DNA of 64,000 nucleotides from Alopecurus myosuroides (Eukaryota; Streptophyta; Magnoliopsida; Poales; Poaceae): assembly GCA_028641055.1 (NCBI GenBank), contig CM054058.1, forward strand, positions 497,629,919 through 497,693,918, written 5' to 3'. The notes under the pieces were generated by a model that did no database searches, was not told where the DNA came from, and saw only the letters and a program-made list of their open reading frames with translations. How positions within the stretch are numbered: position 1 is the stretch's first letter; every line of letters starts with the position of its first letter. Made by a program: the position numbers and the translations under genes. Below are positions 11,222 through 22,161 of this stretch, one piece after another.

Positions 11222-11782
11222 ACGCAAACTCGCGCGCAGCTCCTCTCCGGAGCGCACCTTCGCCGCGTCCGCGCCCAGGCCGAGAAAGATCTCGCGCGCG
11301 CCGAAGCCGAGGGGGCCGAGGGCGACCCGGCCGCGGCCGCCGACCTCCGCCTCCTCCTCCCGCTCCTCGCCACGCGCGACGGGCGGACCGACGAGGCCCT
11401 GCGGCGCTACGCGGACGCCGCCTGCGACGCCCCGTTCGATCCCCGGCCCCTCGCCCTCGCCTACTACCTCTGCGGCTTTGCCGGGCGCGTGGACGAGGCT
11501 GCCCAGTGGATCGCCGCCTACTGCCGTCTCGTCCCGGGTCAGGAGGTGAGCCTCACGCCGGGGCTCGAGTCCGAGGAGACCAAGGCCCTCCTCGGCGAGC
11601 TAATCATCGCGGCGGGGCTCGGGGGCGTGTACGACCTCAGGAGGCCCATGGAAAGGGGGCTCTTGATGAGGGCTCTGGCGGCGAGATTGACACATGGCTG
11701 GCGGCGGCGCTGCAGGACGAGACACTGTCCAGGGCGGAGAGGCTGCAGCTCTCGGCGCTCCAGACCTACTTGCACGCCAAGG
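11222..11782 (+). pseudogene. Captured exon of a helical-repeat (TPR-like) protein gene inside CACTA-1
   Basis: A GC-rich frame (codons in phase with 11222) encodes LRRVRAQAEKDLARAEAEG, then LLPLLATRDGRTDEALRRYA, then PRPLALAYYLCGFAGRVDEA: an alternating helix pattern like TPR-type proteins, reminiscent of chloroplast SLOW GREEN-like proteins (low certainty). Near 11660 the frame shifts, and the tail TWLAAALQDETLSRAERLQL ends at HAK with a splice donor (AAG|GTGAGT) around 11782. The retained donor shows capture of genomic DNA, not of a processed transcript. Confidence 0.4.
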
Positions 11783-13319
11783 TGAGTAGCACCACGGGTG
11801 AATGAACTAGCACCATCCCTGATTTCTTAGTTCGGTTAGTTAGTCAAACAGAGTTGGAGCTCATCCATACAAACAATTAGTACTTAGAAGCAAGTAGCAA
11901 CAAGTTCCGAGCTGAAGCACAGCGTCAGTGTTCTACAGTGGTAAAGATTGTTACTGCTGTCTTAGTGTTACCAACTGATCTAGGTTCGATTACTACGTGG
12001 TCTTTCCCGAAATCACATGAGTTAATAGGTACTAGTTGACTCTTGGTCAGGAATTTTTGCTAGGAAAGAAATTACAGACGTACTTGCAGCTGCCTAGAGG
12101 GTACTCGCTAGTGCTTGCTGATTTCGTTTGGTTGGTCTGTCGATTGCTGCAGATGCTCATCTTCTTTGTTCATTCTCTATGTTCGTGCCAAATCCTAGAA
12201 AATTGGTAGGGACATTTTCTCTAGCTTCCATTGGCTAAAAATATTGCTACCTTAGGCTGCTGGGAAGTGCATATGTGCTGCCTTTTATATTTCATTAGAG
12301 CATGGGGTTAGTAAATGTAACCAATGCTTTAGTTAATGGTCTCCTCTTACTGATCTGAATGCTACTAGTTGTTTGTGTGATTTAGTGGTACTGTACTACT
12401 TCTTGCTGCATATATATATAATGCCACACATTTTTTTGTACAACATGGCCTTCTAGTCTGCCAATCATTTACTCTCTTCTTTTATAGTAGGCTGCTGATC
12501 TGGTAGGCCGCCATGAGGAGGAAAGAGGCCTCCACCCCGTGGTTGTGTTGCTGCTCCTCGTGGCGATGGGTGGAGAACACCGTCGTAGCTGAAACTGGCA
12601 TTGGAGATGGAGGACCCTCCTCCACGGAGATTCTGTTGCTATCTCGGCTTCGGCTACAATTCTATATGGTGATTCCTATGGTCTCCTGTGATCTCCAGCC
12701 TTCCTCATGCTTTTGTGGTAGGCCCTCAAGTGGACACCCTATGTTTGGCCATCGAGCCGTTAGAGACTTTTGCATTTTTGTTGCTTTTCTGGCAAGGGAA
12801 TGTGCTCTGATCATTACTAGTGATGTGCATTTTATTGTTTAAATCCATTAGAGGCTACTTAGCAATTATACATTTTGATGATTTCCATATGAAATATTAC
12901 TAGAGATTACTATTCAGAACTGAGGGTAGTATTGCATGGTTCAAATTTCCTTATATAATTCTTAGGTACATGTCTAGAGAAAAGTGAGCTATTTTCTTTT
13001 TTAAGACATGAAGGTATTGCACTTACTAGGACATGAATATTTGGTACCAGTGTGTGTATGCTTCTCTAGGGCAAAATATTTGCTGCATGATTCAAATTTC
13101 CCCTGTTTGCGAGAACTGATTATGAACCAGAGACTTTAGTGTCATACCTAAATGTGTTTTGACGTCTATTATGTTTTTTGTTTCGTTAGGCAGGTTCATT
13201 TATGTTGCAGTTTTCTTGTGGGACTTGGACAATAATACTCAGAAGTCTTCCAAAATTATTGTGTTTGCAGATGTCGCTCTGCTTCTGTCCGCTCCCAAGG
13301 GGCGGAAGATGGCCACTAG
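11783..13319. other. CACTA-1 interior without recognised coding
   Basis: Mostly AT-rich and intron-like, following the captured donor at 11782. A short GC-richer stretch at 12513-12600 preceded by a tag acceptor-like site may be another captured exon, but I cannot identify it. Confidence 0.35.
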
Positions 13320-13493
13320 GACGCCTTCCTCCAGCTATCCAAGGACCTTGCTCGAAGAGAAGTGGCGGAATTGGAGGAGGTGGCGGAAGAGAAGTGGAGG
13401 CGCGGAAGGAAGAAGTGGAGCAACTTCATCGGGATCATCATCGCCTTGTTGCTATCCATCGTAGTCTATGAGGTCTACTCTCACCTAAGCTAG
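13320..13493 (+). pseudogene. Captured C-terminal exon with tail-anchor-like segment inside CACTA-1
   Basis: A frame ending at TAG 13491-13493 encodes a charged helix (around REVAELEEVAEEKWRRGRKK) followed by WSNFIGIIIALLLSIVVYEV and a short tail. This pattern of a basic helix and one hydrophobic segment close to the C terminus suggests a tail-anchored protein. An in-frame stop lies just upstream (13317-13319), and an acceptor-like TTTGCAG ends at 13270. The parent gene is not recognised. Confidence 0.35.
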
Positions 13494-13754
13494 CTAGTGC
13501 TCGATCCCTCGTCGCAGTTGTAACGTGATTGTGAACTTGTACTTGATCGGAGGAACAAACACTTGTGTTGTGTGATGTACTTCGTATAAATGAACTTGCA
13601 TATATGTATGTCGTGATTGATTCAATTTGATGGTATTCATGGTGATGCTACTTTCTGGAAATTCTTGACTGTTGTACTGTATTTGTGTATCTATATACCT
13701 GTATATGTGTATTCTGGAACGCGCAGTAATTCTGCAAATTTTAAAATTCGAAAA

Positions 13755-14015
13755 TGTTATAGGAGGCGCATATTGTGAACTATAGGAGGCGCATATGAGG
13801 ATATATAGGAGGCGCATTTTGGTGCATATGCGAGGCGCATTTCAGAATGCGCCTCCTATAAGTTATAGGAGGCGCATTTCAGAATGCGCCTCCAATAACT
13901 TATAGGAGGCGCATTCTGAAATGCGCCTCCTATAAGCCAAAATATGCGAGGCTTGGCGCTGGAGGCTCATTCCATATGCGCCTCGCATAACAAAAAAATG
14001 AGCCTCCTATAATCT
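13755..14015. repeat. Right subterminal repeat array of CACTA-1
   Basis: This mirrors the left array: tataggaggcgcat and atgcgcctcctata alternate up to about 20 bp from the right end. Confidence 0.75.
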
Positions 14016-14029
14016 TTTCTCTAGTAGTG

Positions 14030-15033
14030 TGAATTTCGCCGGCGTTTTCGGATTAGCAGATAAGTCTTTAGGCGAATTGTGCGCGGCATTCGGAATTATG
14101 ACAACTACTTTGACCTGAAAAGAGATGTGTTACATATGGATCCCTTGCAGATTTATTGGATACCTATCTTCGTATGTCTGACACCACCGCCGTTACAGCC
14201 ACATTTTGATTTTTTGCTAGGCAGTAATTGCAGTGTTTGGTCCTGAGTATCAGAGATCACCAAATGAAGCAGACACGGCTCGTTTGTTGGCACAAGGACA
14301 AGCAACAAGATTTCCTATGATGCTTGGAAGCATCGATTGCATGCATTGGACTTGGAAGAATTGTCCATTTGCTTGGTAATGGATGTACAAAGTTAGTCAT
14401 CACGGAAAGTGCACTGTTGTGCTTGAGGCTGTGGCTGATTACGATATTTAAATTTGGCATCTATTTTTCGGCATGGTCGGTTCTCACAATGACATTAACG
14501 TGTTGCAACTCTCTCCGGTATTTCAGATACTAGCTAAAGGACATGCTCCTGACTGCAACTATTCGATCAATGGTCGTGAGCATGACAAAGGGTACTACCT
14601 AGCCGATGACATATATCCTAATTGTTTTATATTTGTGAAGACAATTCATGACCCAGTCGGTGAGGCTAATAGAAATTTTGCAAAGAAAGAGGAGGTTGTC
14701 CGCAAAAATGTGGAATGGGCATCTGGTGTACTCCAGGCACGGTTTGTTGTGGTCAGGTATGCTTATCTATCATAGTCGGTAGTTAAAATGTGTGATGTCA
14801 TGAACGCTTGTATTATCATGCACCACATGATCATAGAGAGTGAGCGAGACGTGAGAATGGTGTTCGATGAGCCATTCGACTTTCAGTACCCTCTTGCGAA
14901 TCTACAACAAGGTGTGTCTGTCGAGTTTGATGATTTTCTTAGTGTTCACCAGAAAATTCGTGACGGGGAGGTTCACCGCTAACTCTAAGCTGATCTTGTG
15001 GCACACTTGTGGCCTATCAAAACTAACATGTAG
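14030..15033 (+). pseudogene. Harbinger H1 transposase pseudogene, main part (unit 1)
   Basis: Fragments in shifting frames match the DDE_Tnp_4 transposase of Harbinger elements: an [18 protein letters not shown] segment, [18 protein letters not shown] (first catalytic Asp), VLEAVADYD, MVGSHNDINVLQLSPVF (second Asp), GYYLADDIYP, FVKTIHDP, and IIMHHMIIESERD (region of the third acidic residue). The tail ADLVAHLWPIKTNM ends at TAG 15031-15033. Stops and frameshifts are many; two in the tail look like CAA to TAA changes (VHR*L*ADL). It is dead and was already dying before duplication, because unit 2 shares most lesions. Confidence 0.75.
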
Positions 15034-15327
15034 TTTGATCACGATGATTAGTTCGTACGAATTTAAAGAATTTAAATTATTATAATAACTGTTGAACTAT
15101 TTATTTCTTTGTATAATTATTATACACCAATTTTACTGAGTGTTTTCATCAAATAGAAAACATTTTGGTCAAAACAAAAACAGGGCTGCCGTTTGGGGAG
15201 ACGCCGGTTGGGGAGCGCAGCTATGGCACCCACACACCAAATTCGCAGATATAGGTCCAGCGCCCCAAAAGTGGGCATCATTGGAGGGTGCGAGACACAA
15301 ATTAAATTAGCGCAGGTGGAGATGCTC

Positions 15328-16416
15328 TAAGGAAGAAGCGTCTACTTGTAGGAGGAGATTATTAAGCTCACAACCAAATAGGAAATTGTATCAGCCTAAC
15401 GTCCATTCTGTCGCAGAACCTGCCCGATTTGATATCAAGAGTTGACTCAAAGTGACGAGTACTTTTTTTGATGAAATGGTGGTTTTTACCAATTCAAATC
15501 TCGCATCAAACCGATAAAACAAAAATATTTTAGGTCATGCTTCTAATACTAAATATGCACACAACCCAAACTACAAAAAATAATGGTCTCTCAACAAGAA
15601 AAAATAAATCGAGGTGACAATTTAGAAGATGAAACAATCTAGCTGCATGAGGCCCTATCGATAAACCACACCACCATTAATGCAGAAGAAAAACCTTTTT
15701 TGGCCACCCAACTCTCTTTAAATATCTTCACTGCTCAGCTTTTAGTAAGAGGTAAAAAAAAATCAATGTGTATAATTGGGAGATTCATCAACCGGAGGAG
15801 AAGATTATTCACAACGCAATGTGAGACAACCCCATGTATCGCCAGGTCCGTCCAGGCATTGAATCGAGTTGATGTTCATTATAGCGGCTAACTAACGATT
15901 GCTAGCTCATTTTGGTTCCCATTCATATGAAGATTTTCTTCCTGGTTGAATCATCCCCTTGCATTTTCTTACCATAGAAGGGCACTCTAATTGATGCTCT
16001 AATTGCTAATTTCTCCATACTCTAAAAAACCGCCAGAAGTAATAAAATACGTCTCTAGTATTATTGCCAAAGTGTGCGGACAAAGAAAATATAGATGCAG
16101 TATATCATGAAGTATTTTTTGGAGCCCAACACTCTTAAAGCATCGACGTTAGTCCTTGCAGCTCTGGACACCGAGTGGTTGCAGCTCCGACGATAGGCCC
16201 TTGTAGCAAGCATCGAAGGCAACCATTTGCATGTAGTATCGCGTAATTAGTCGATATGAATGAAGAATAAGGAGGGTGGGGATAAGATGAGAGAACGTTG
16301 TTGGATCCATCTTGTTAGCCTCCGCCACGACATGCGGCGCACAGTTGTGGTGGGCGAACGAATGCGCGTTATCCGTGAGTGAATTAGAGCATTTCTCGTA
16401 GAAGTTCTTACTTTAA
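15328..16416. other. Spacer between Harbinger H1 and H2 (unit 1)
   Basis: AT-rich and non-coding, matching 34279-35356 with small indels. No gene seen. A second gagcatttct word at 16387 may be a partial Harbinger end. Confidence 0.5.
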
Positions 16417-16865
16417 GAGCATTTCTAGCACACTCTGCATCCCACGGAACTGCAAATGTGAGGTACATTTCAAAGAAAAAATTGTCTCTTATCCGTTTGG
16501 TTTCGGCTGAGAGCGTTAATGTTTTACCGCTCGGTTGTGGGTTATGTTCAGCCACCCTCCGAACGAACCATTAAACCAAAAAACACAAAGTTTAACAATT
16601 TCATTAAATTAAACATAATTTCGACATAAGTTCACCAATTAACATAGTTCAAACAATCTAAGATGACAATTAACATAGTTTTGTACCCCATGCCAAAAAA
16701 TCTCAACCAAAAGGCCACTACATCATCACCAAATCAATCATCATCCTCCACCAACAAGTCATCACCGCCACCGCTACCACCACTTTCCGAATCACCGCCA
16801 AATCTTGGCACACCATGGCCTCTACTCATCATAGTTTTCCGACTTCGCTCCAAATTTTCCTTCCT
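16417..16865 (-). mobile_element. Harbinger-like element H2, truncated at the duplication junction (unit 1)
   Basis: It starts GAGCATTTCTAGCAC like a Harbinger end and matches 35357-35809. It stops at the junction hexamer TGATAT (16866), where sequence switches to the left edge of the duplicated unit. It contains only the C-terminal part of the ORF1-like gene (acidic Ser/Gly/Asp tail near 16740-16800, minus strand). Confidence 0.6.
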
Positions 16866-18330
16866 TGATATCAAAACTCTAACAGTACATCCTTCTGGTA
16901 AACAAGAATTTTCCACCAAATATGATAAGGTTTTGAGTTATATAAGTTCCTCAATTAATTCTTGAAATAAAATTGCAGAAACAAAATAAAAATAAGTGTG
17001 TTCTAGAAATTTTATCAAAACATCTTGGAAAAATTATGAGTGGTGCTTCCTATCAATTAAGATTTCTGGGCAAAAGGGGGAGAAAACAGAAAAGGGAAAT
17101 TGCCCCGAGGGGGTTTTCGCAAAATGGCCAAGTCATATCTCTCCTCCGCCTCCTCCGCGCGCGGCTGGACTGCTAACGCGCTGCCAGGCCGCTCACGGCC
17201 CTGCCGTGCTCCGCGCCGCGTTAAGGAGGCCCATCACGACGTGCTACCTCCTCCTCCTGACTCCCCCTCAAGCCCTGAGCTCGCCAGCTCCCGTGAAACC
17301 CTAACCCTCACCAAAACCCTTGCCGTGTTCGCCGCCGAATCCCTGGCGTTTGAGGTCGCACCGAGAAATCCCCGACCACCATCATCTCCGTCGTGCCCTC
17401 TGTCGCGTCTCCGTGCGAGGAATCGAGCCTGGAGGGCTCCAGTCGACTACACGCGTTGTCTTCCTCGCCTTCGACAGACACGCCTCCGAGGATGCTCACC
17501 ACCGCCCTGGTCCTCATCCTGCCAACCGACAACGCGCACGCGACGAGGGTGAGGTGTTGCACCTCCCCATATTTTCCCCCTCCCTCGCGTCTTAGGTAGC
17601 CGGGGCGCCGTAGCTGATGTCCGTCGCCGCGCTCCATCGTCGCGAGGGCTTCTCCGATGGCCAATAGCTGGCGGCGCCGCCCCCACTTGGTAGCGCGCGT
17701 CGAGTAGGGTCCCTAGGCCCAAACCGCGCTTGCTCACGTGGCCGGTAGCGCCGTAGCCGTCCGTCGCAGACGTTGGCAGGCGTTGCGGTGACGTCATGTG
17801 CGCGGGAGACGACACCGGTCAAACTTGCGGTGGCCCCTGTGCGCTTGCGTGGCTTGCCTGCGTGGTAGTGGGGCCCGTCTGTGAGGGACCGTGGCTAAGC
17901 CACCGCCCGGTGAAAAACATTTCGCTTTGTTTCTTTGAAATTTTTGGAAAAGAAAACAGAGCCATACAATTAATTGTAAAATTCACATAAATTCGAAAAA
18001 TGGTCCAAATTGAGAAATTCAAAATTCCATGGATTCAGAAACTTGAACACTTTCTGTTTATAAAAAATTTCAACATGTTTCTGTTATAAATTTCACACTA
18101 ATTAGTTAATTACAGAAAATTTCATAAAAATGGAAAACTTGAAAAATTCATAACTTGAGTTCTATTATTCCAAATTGAGCAAACTTGGACTCTAAAAATT
18201 TGTGTTAACAAACTCTACACCATAATATTTTGTTTGATCATATCCCAAGATGTGTTCATTGTATGCTGAGAGAGTGGTGATAGAGAAATTTGTAAGAGAT
18301 CATAGAAGCCACAACCAGGAATGATGTGAG
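16866..18330 (+). repeat. LTR-like repeat block, unit 2 copy
   Basis: Matches 4229-5750 nearly base for base, starting inside the third ~155-bp subrepeat. It carries the same GC-rich leader-like block (17110-17880) with the same non-gene open frame. Confidence 0.45.
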
Positions 18331-18366
18331 AGAGGTGAGAGGTTATGGTACATATAGACCTGGAAT

Positions 18367-18480
18367 GTAGCCGTTGAAAATAAATCCGTTGAGAATATAG
18401 CCGCTAGAAATATAGTCGTTAGAAATAGAGAAGTTGAAAAAGTCGTTTATAAAATAGAGTCGTTGGAAAGAAAATGTCGA
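18367..18480. repeat. Short imperfect tandem repeat (unit 2)
   Basis: Second copy of the tagccgttgaaaata-type array described at 5758-5875. Confidence 0.5.
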
Positions 18481-18670
18481 ATGGTAGTGCTAAAAAAAGA
18501 TATTATTAAAAAATATGAGAGAATATAGATGTTCCACCGGAAAACAAACAACCTCCAGAAAATGAATCTTTTTACATGAAGATATGAGGCACTAAATTTA
18601 GAGGAGCCACTGATATGCTGTAACAACGTTATTCAAATATATTTTTAACCAGCTTCAAGTTACAAAAGGT

Positions 18671-18687
18671 GAATTCTTCTTGTAGTG
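18671..18687 (-). mobile_element. Relic CACTA terminus upstream of gene copy 2
   Basis: Same CACTACAAGAAGAATTC end (minus strand) as at 6085-6101. Confidence 0.5.
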
Positions 18688-18706
18688 TCAATGTAAGTAC
18701 ACGTAG

Positions 18707-18834
18707 GGTGGCGGAGGGAGCACGGAACCATTGTGCATGACCCCGGTCAACGAGAAGGAAGTGGGGAGACTGTCACCGTGTGCCAGCCTGCAAAGCTAGC
18801 AGCTTTTAGATGGCGCTAGGCGCTAGCTGCCAGT
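18707..18834 (+). promoter_or_regulatory. Conserved promoter block of gene copy 2
   Basis: Identical in order and spacing to the block at 6121-6250 (ggcggagggagcacg, ccccggtcaa, gcctgcaaag, agcagcttttagatggcgct). Confidence 0.5.
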
Positions 18835-18922
18835 AGGCACCCCGATTTTGCTTCTCATCTCAAACCGCTTCGGCTTGTTTTCCTTCTCCCCTGACTCAGC
18901 TCGGCTCCAAGAAGCGGCGGCC

Positions 18923-19815
18923 ATGGCTGGACAAGTGAGCAAGGAGAATCTTGAGAGCGTCCTCATGCAGGCCATGCTCGCCACGAAGAACCTCCGGCCA
19001 CTGCGGGACCGCCTCCTGCAGCTACGACGCCGGTTTCAGCAGCCGGGCCCTGGCGACGACGCGGCCGCGCTCCAGGTGCTCGCCTCCGACCTCTTCAAGG
19101 ACTACTACATCAGCATGGACGCCGCTACCCGCATGCTCTTCGCCTGCCTCAAGGTGGCGACAGAGAACGGCGCCCGCATCGCCTTCAACACCGCCCTCGC
19201 CGTCATCCCCGACGAGCAGCAATACGACGTGCTGCTCTCGCAGCCGCTCCCCGCGCGCCCCACCACCCAGACCGAGGCCTTCTCCCTCGTCGAGGCCGCC
19301 TTCAACGCCGTCATGCTGGCCCATGAGCACCACATGCCGTGCTGCATCGAGCTCCTCGTCGGCGCACGGCCTCGCAAACTCAGCGGCGAGCCCCAGCGAG
19401 TAACCACCATGCTCGGATACCCAGACGACCCGGTCGCCGCCGCCACCGAGCACATCGCCAAGAACGGTCTCCCCAAGCTGCAGGCCAAGGCAACCCCGGC
19501 CGCCGCTGTCGAGGCCCCTCAACCGACCAGGAGCATTGACGTGGACCAGGCCCTCACCTACCTGCACCGCGCGTGCTCCCTCGTGAGCCTCGCCGTCGCC
19601 GTCATCTCCAGCCTCATCGACCCCAAGGAAGTCGCCAGCCTCTCCGAGTTCACCGACAGTGTCGGATACGTCTCCCAGGTACTCCACCGGATTTGCTGCT
19701 ACTAGATCTGACGTGTATCTCCCTACATTTGCGTTTCATGGATCAATCCCTTCATCTATCCGACTGCAAACTGCAGGACGGGAAACGTGGTCACCATCCG
19801 ACTGAGAGCGATTGA
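18923..19815 (+). CDS. Two-exon gene of unknown function, copy 2 (intact, 7-residue deletion)
   Basis: Exon 1 is 18923-19678 and exon 2 is 19777-19815; the same start, splice sites and stop as copy 1 give 264 residues. Reading the two side by side, I see two synonymous changes (cgg/cga and cta/ctg) and one in-frame 21-bp deletion that removes SHMDLAV after residue 225. The deletion lies between two ctcgccgtc repeats and shortens the most conserved helix of the family (RACSLVSLAV...LIDPKEV). The other three copies keep this segment, so copy 2 is the derived form. The open frame is otherwise preserved. Function unknown. Confidence 0.7.
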
Positions 19816-22161
19816 CCAGCTAGCTTTGTTCTGTTCACTGATTCACCCTGGTCTGATCGAGGCTGTCAAGCGATGAAGGGGGTGCCTTGCATCGTTTATC
19901 GTCCAAGCCGACCGCTCGTCACTAGTTTATTTTACCGATGATTTCTACTTTGCAACCTTTGTTATAATTTCAGTTCAGTTCATTCGGTTTCTGGACGGCC
20001 GTGGCTATCTTTAGCTTGATTCCGGGTAATGTAATGCGACACCGCACCTGCATTTATTCGACTCCATCAGCCTATTTCTGAATTGCGATATTGGATCGAT
20101 GCCATGTTTTATTCATATTTCGTGGTGTGTATCTGTTTCAATCCCATTCCCAGGATAAGCTTAGTAAAATCGTGTTCTGCAGTATCGTGGTTTTGATCCA
20201 TGATGGCCAACAAGAAACTCATGGAAATGCCCGACGAGGAGCTTCTTTGAAGCCTATTAAATTATCGAAGAAACTCGAACGTGTTTAAAACACAACCCAA
20301 ATTTAGAATGTGCTCGTTCGTACCTACTAAAAATCCATCTCAAACCAGCCAAAACACATTGCTTAAAATCAAAGAAACACATTGATCGTGTTCCTGGGCT
20401 GCTCTCTCCTCTCTCCTGATCCTGTATACGTGTCGCTTGACTGCTTGCACTAGGGAGACGCCACAAGAAACTCCTGGTCGCATCGGAACTGGAAGTATGG
20501 ATCCATCCATCATCTCAGCATCGTAGGGCTTCAGCAGGCTTGGCGAGCTGATTTGGGCTTACAGCCCACGCACGAGGTGGAACGTTGCCGAATGTTTTGT
20601 GCTCCGGTGGTGGAGCAGATCGTACATGCCGGAAGCAGAATGTATGTATTTTAGAAATCCAAGCTGTTGCCGAACACACCCTTACTCCCAGTCCAGTTCA
20701 GGTTTCATTTGTTTATACTTTCTTCTACATTCTTGCTTTTGCCCGACGGCTGTTCCTACAGCTGGTCTGATTTGGAGTTTGCTCTTGTCTGTGGTGGCCA
20801 GGGTTGCCTCTGGCAGGAAAGTTCTTCGGACGTAGATTGATTTTTGCTGCCGGTTATTGGCTCAGCTTCACGCTAGGTGGTCGTGGGGCTTGGTTGCTGC
20901 TTTGTACGGGGCGGCTTGGCAGCGGATAGCGGCACATCTTGCTGGTGTGGCGGAAGGAGCTTTCATCTGGAGGTAAAATTTGTGTTCTTCTTCTTTTGGA
21001 ACTGTGTCTTACATGTAATTGGGTGTTCAGACTTTTGCACCTGATGGTGTGTTTGGCTGCTGTTGATCCCCTGCGGTGCAGATTTGGTGGTTTCTTTGTC
21101 TGCTGAAGAGGTGATATTTTCTGTTGCCCGGTTGTCCTCTTGCTTGGGTGCTAACCTTGATGGCGGATGTGCCCTTAGGTTCACGTTCCGAGTCGAGGAA
21201 GGGTCAACATTAATGCATAACACTCCAGATAATTATGTAAGAGGCAATAAGAGACATGACATTGCAGTTGTACTCCTTTTTTCAGTTACATGATTCGGTA
21301 TAGCTAAAAAAAGTTGCATGATTCGGTGACTGCTGTTGGAGAATGTCACTTCCAGTAATTTTCTAGAAACTGCACTATAAAATACAAATAACATTTGTGC
21401 AATCTCTATTCCCTTGGAGCAAGAACTTGGACCATATACTCAGCCATTCATTGGTACAAAGAAAACATATAAATTACATATAAAATAGATTCAGTCATAT
21501 TTTGTTCTATGTCCATATGATTTCTCTTTTCTTTGTGTACATCTTCTTTAAGAACTTGGTGGGCATGCAATTTGTCTTCCCGCGTTACGTGGCTAAGAAT
21601 CTGCTCATTTTAAGAGGACATCACATCAAGATCATACTATGGTAGTGGCAGTTCATTGGATCCTGTAGTCAGTGCCAGTCATTTTTACAAGAAATCTGCT
21701 TTTCTTCTCTAACAAAGCGTTGTTTTCTTATTTTGTCTTTGCTATATTTCCAACAAATTATTTTCTGATTTTGTAAGTAGGTTTTGTTCAGAACAAAATA
21801 TTTTCACGAAAACAAGGAAATCAGTTAACGGAAAAGCATTTTCTTCTATATGTAGTTGCATACATAGCTCTTTTATTCCCACAACAATTAGTATTAAAGT
21901 CATTGGATTCTGAAGATGCACTTGTTTACCTGTAAAAAAAGACTAATGTATTCCTTTAGTTTTTTTACTTCAATAAGATATCATATTCAGTTGAAGAAAA
22001 TGATTCGTTCCGGTGTTAAATAAGGATATAGTCTCACTACTATATTTTCTTAGAGTTCACTTCATACATTCTCATTCAGTCATTCTAGCATAAATGTCGT
22101 GTAGCGCAATGATGCTCTAATTTCAGAAATGCATGGTTATTTGTGTTAAGGGAATCTCTTA
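19816..22161. other. 3' flank of gene copy 2, non-coding
   Basis: Matches unit 1 flank 7251-10260. The GASA-like fragment is missing: ctggtcg continues as catcggaact and then ggaagtatggatcc (about 20480-20503). No gene recognised. Confidence 0.5.

Larger units (their letters stand above)
10386..14029. mobile_element. CACTA-1: CACTA transposon carrying host gene fragments (Pack-CACTA)
   Basis: The left end is CAGTACTAGAGAAAAGCC and the right end (reverse complement) is CACTACTAGAGAAAAGAT, flanked by 3-bp duplications tga (10383-10385 and 14030-14032). The unit 2 copy of this locus keeps the empty site with a single tga at 22284-22286, which proves the insertion. Both ends carry dense subterminal repeats of the word taggaggcgcat in both orientations. 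There is no transposase frame; the interior holds gene-like fragments. The left terminal triplet is CAG instead of CAC, which may prevent excision. Length is 3644 bp. Confidence 0.9.
10261..15327 (+). mobile_element. PIF/Harbinger-type DNA transposon H1, unit 1 copy, interrupted by CACTA-1
   Basis: The left end TTA-GAGCATATCGATGG and right end GGTGGAGATGCTC-TAA form imperfect inverted repeats of the GAGCATCTCCA kind common in Triticeae Harbinger elements. The flanking triplets are TTA and TAA, so the 3-bp target duplication is imperfect. Without the CACTA insertion it is about 1.4 kb and encodes a decayed transposase. The same element lies at 22162-34278. Confidence 0.6.
4229..16865. repeat. 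Tandem segmental duplication, unit 1
   Basis: Sequence from TGATAT at 4229 recurs from TGATAT at 16866, and the right edge of unit 2 has the same hexamer at 35810. Unit 1 is 12.6 kb, or about 9.0 kb without the CACTA element at 10386-14029. It holds gene copy 1, Harbinger H1 and the left part of Harbinger H2. The two units are about 99% alike by eye in shared flanks, so the duplication is fairly recent. Confidence 0.85.
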
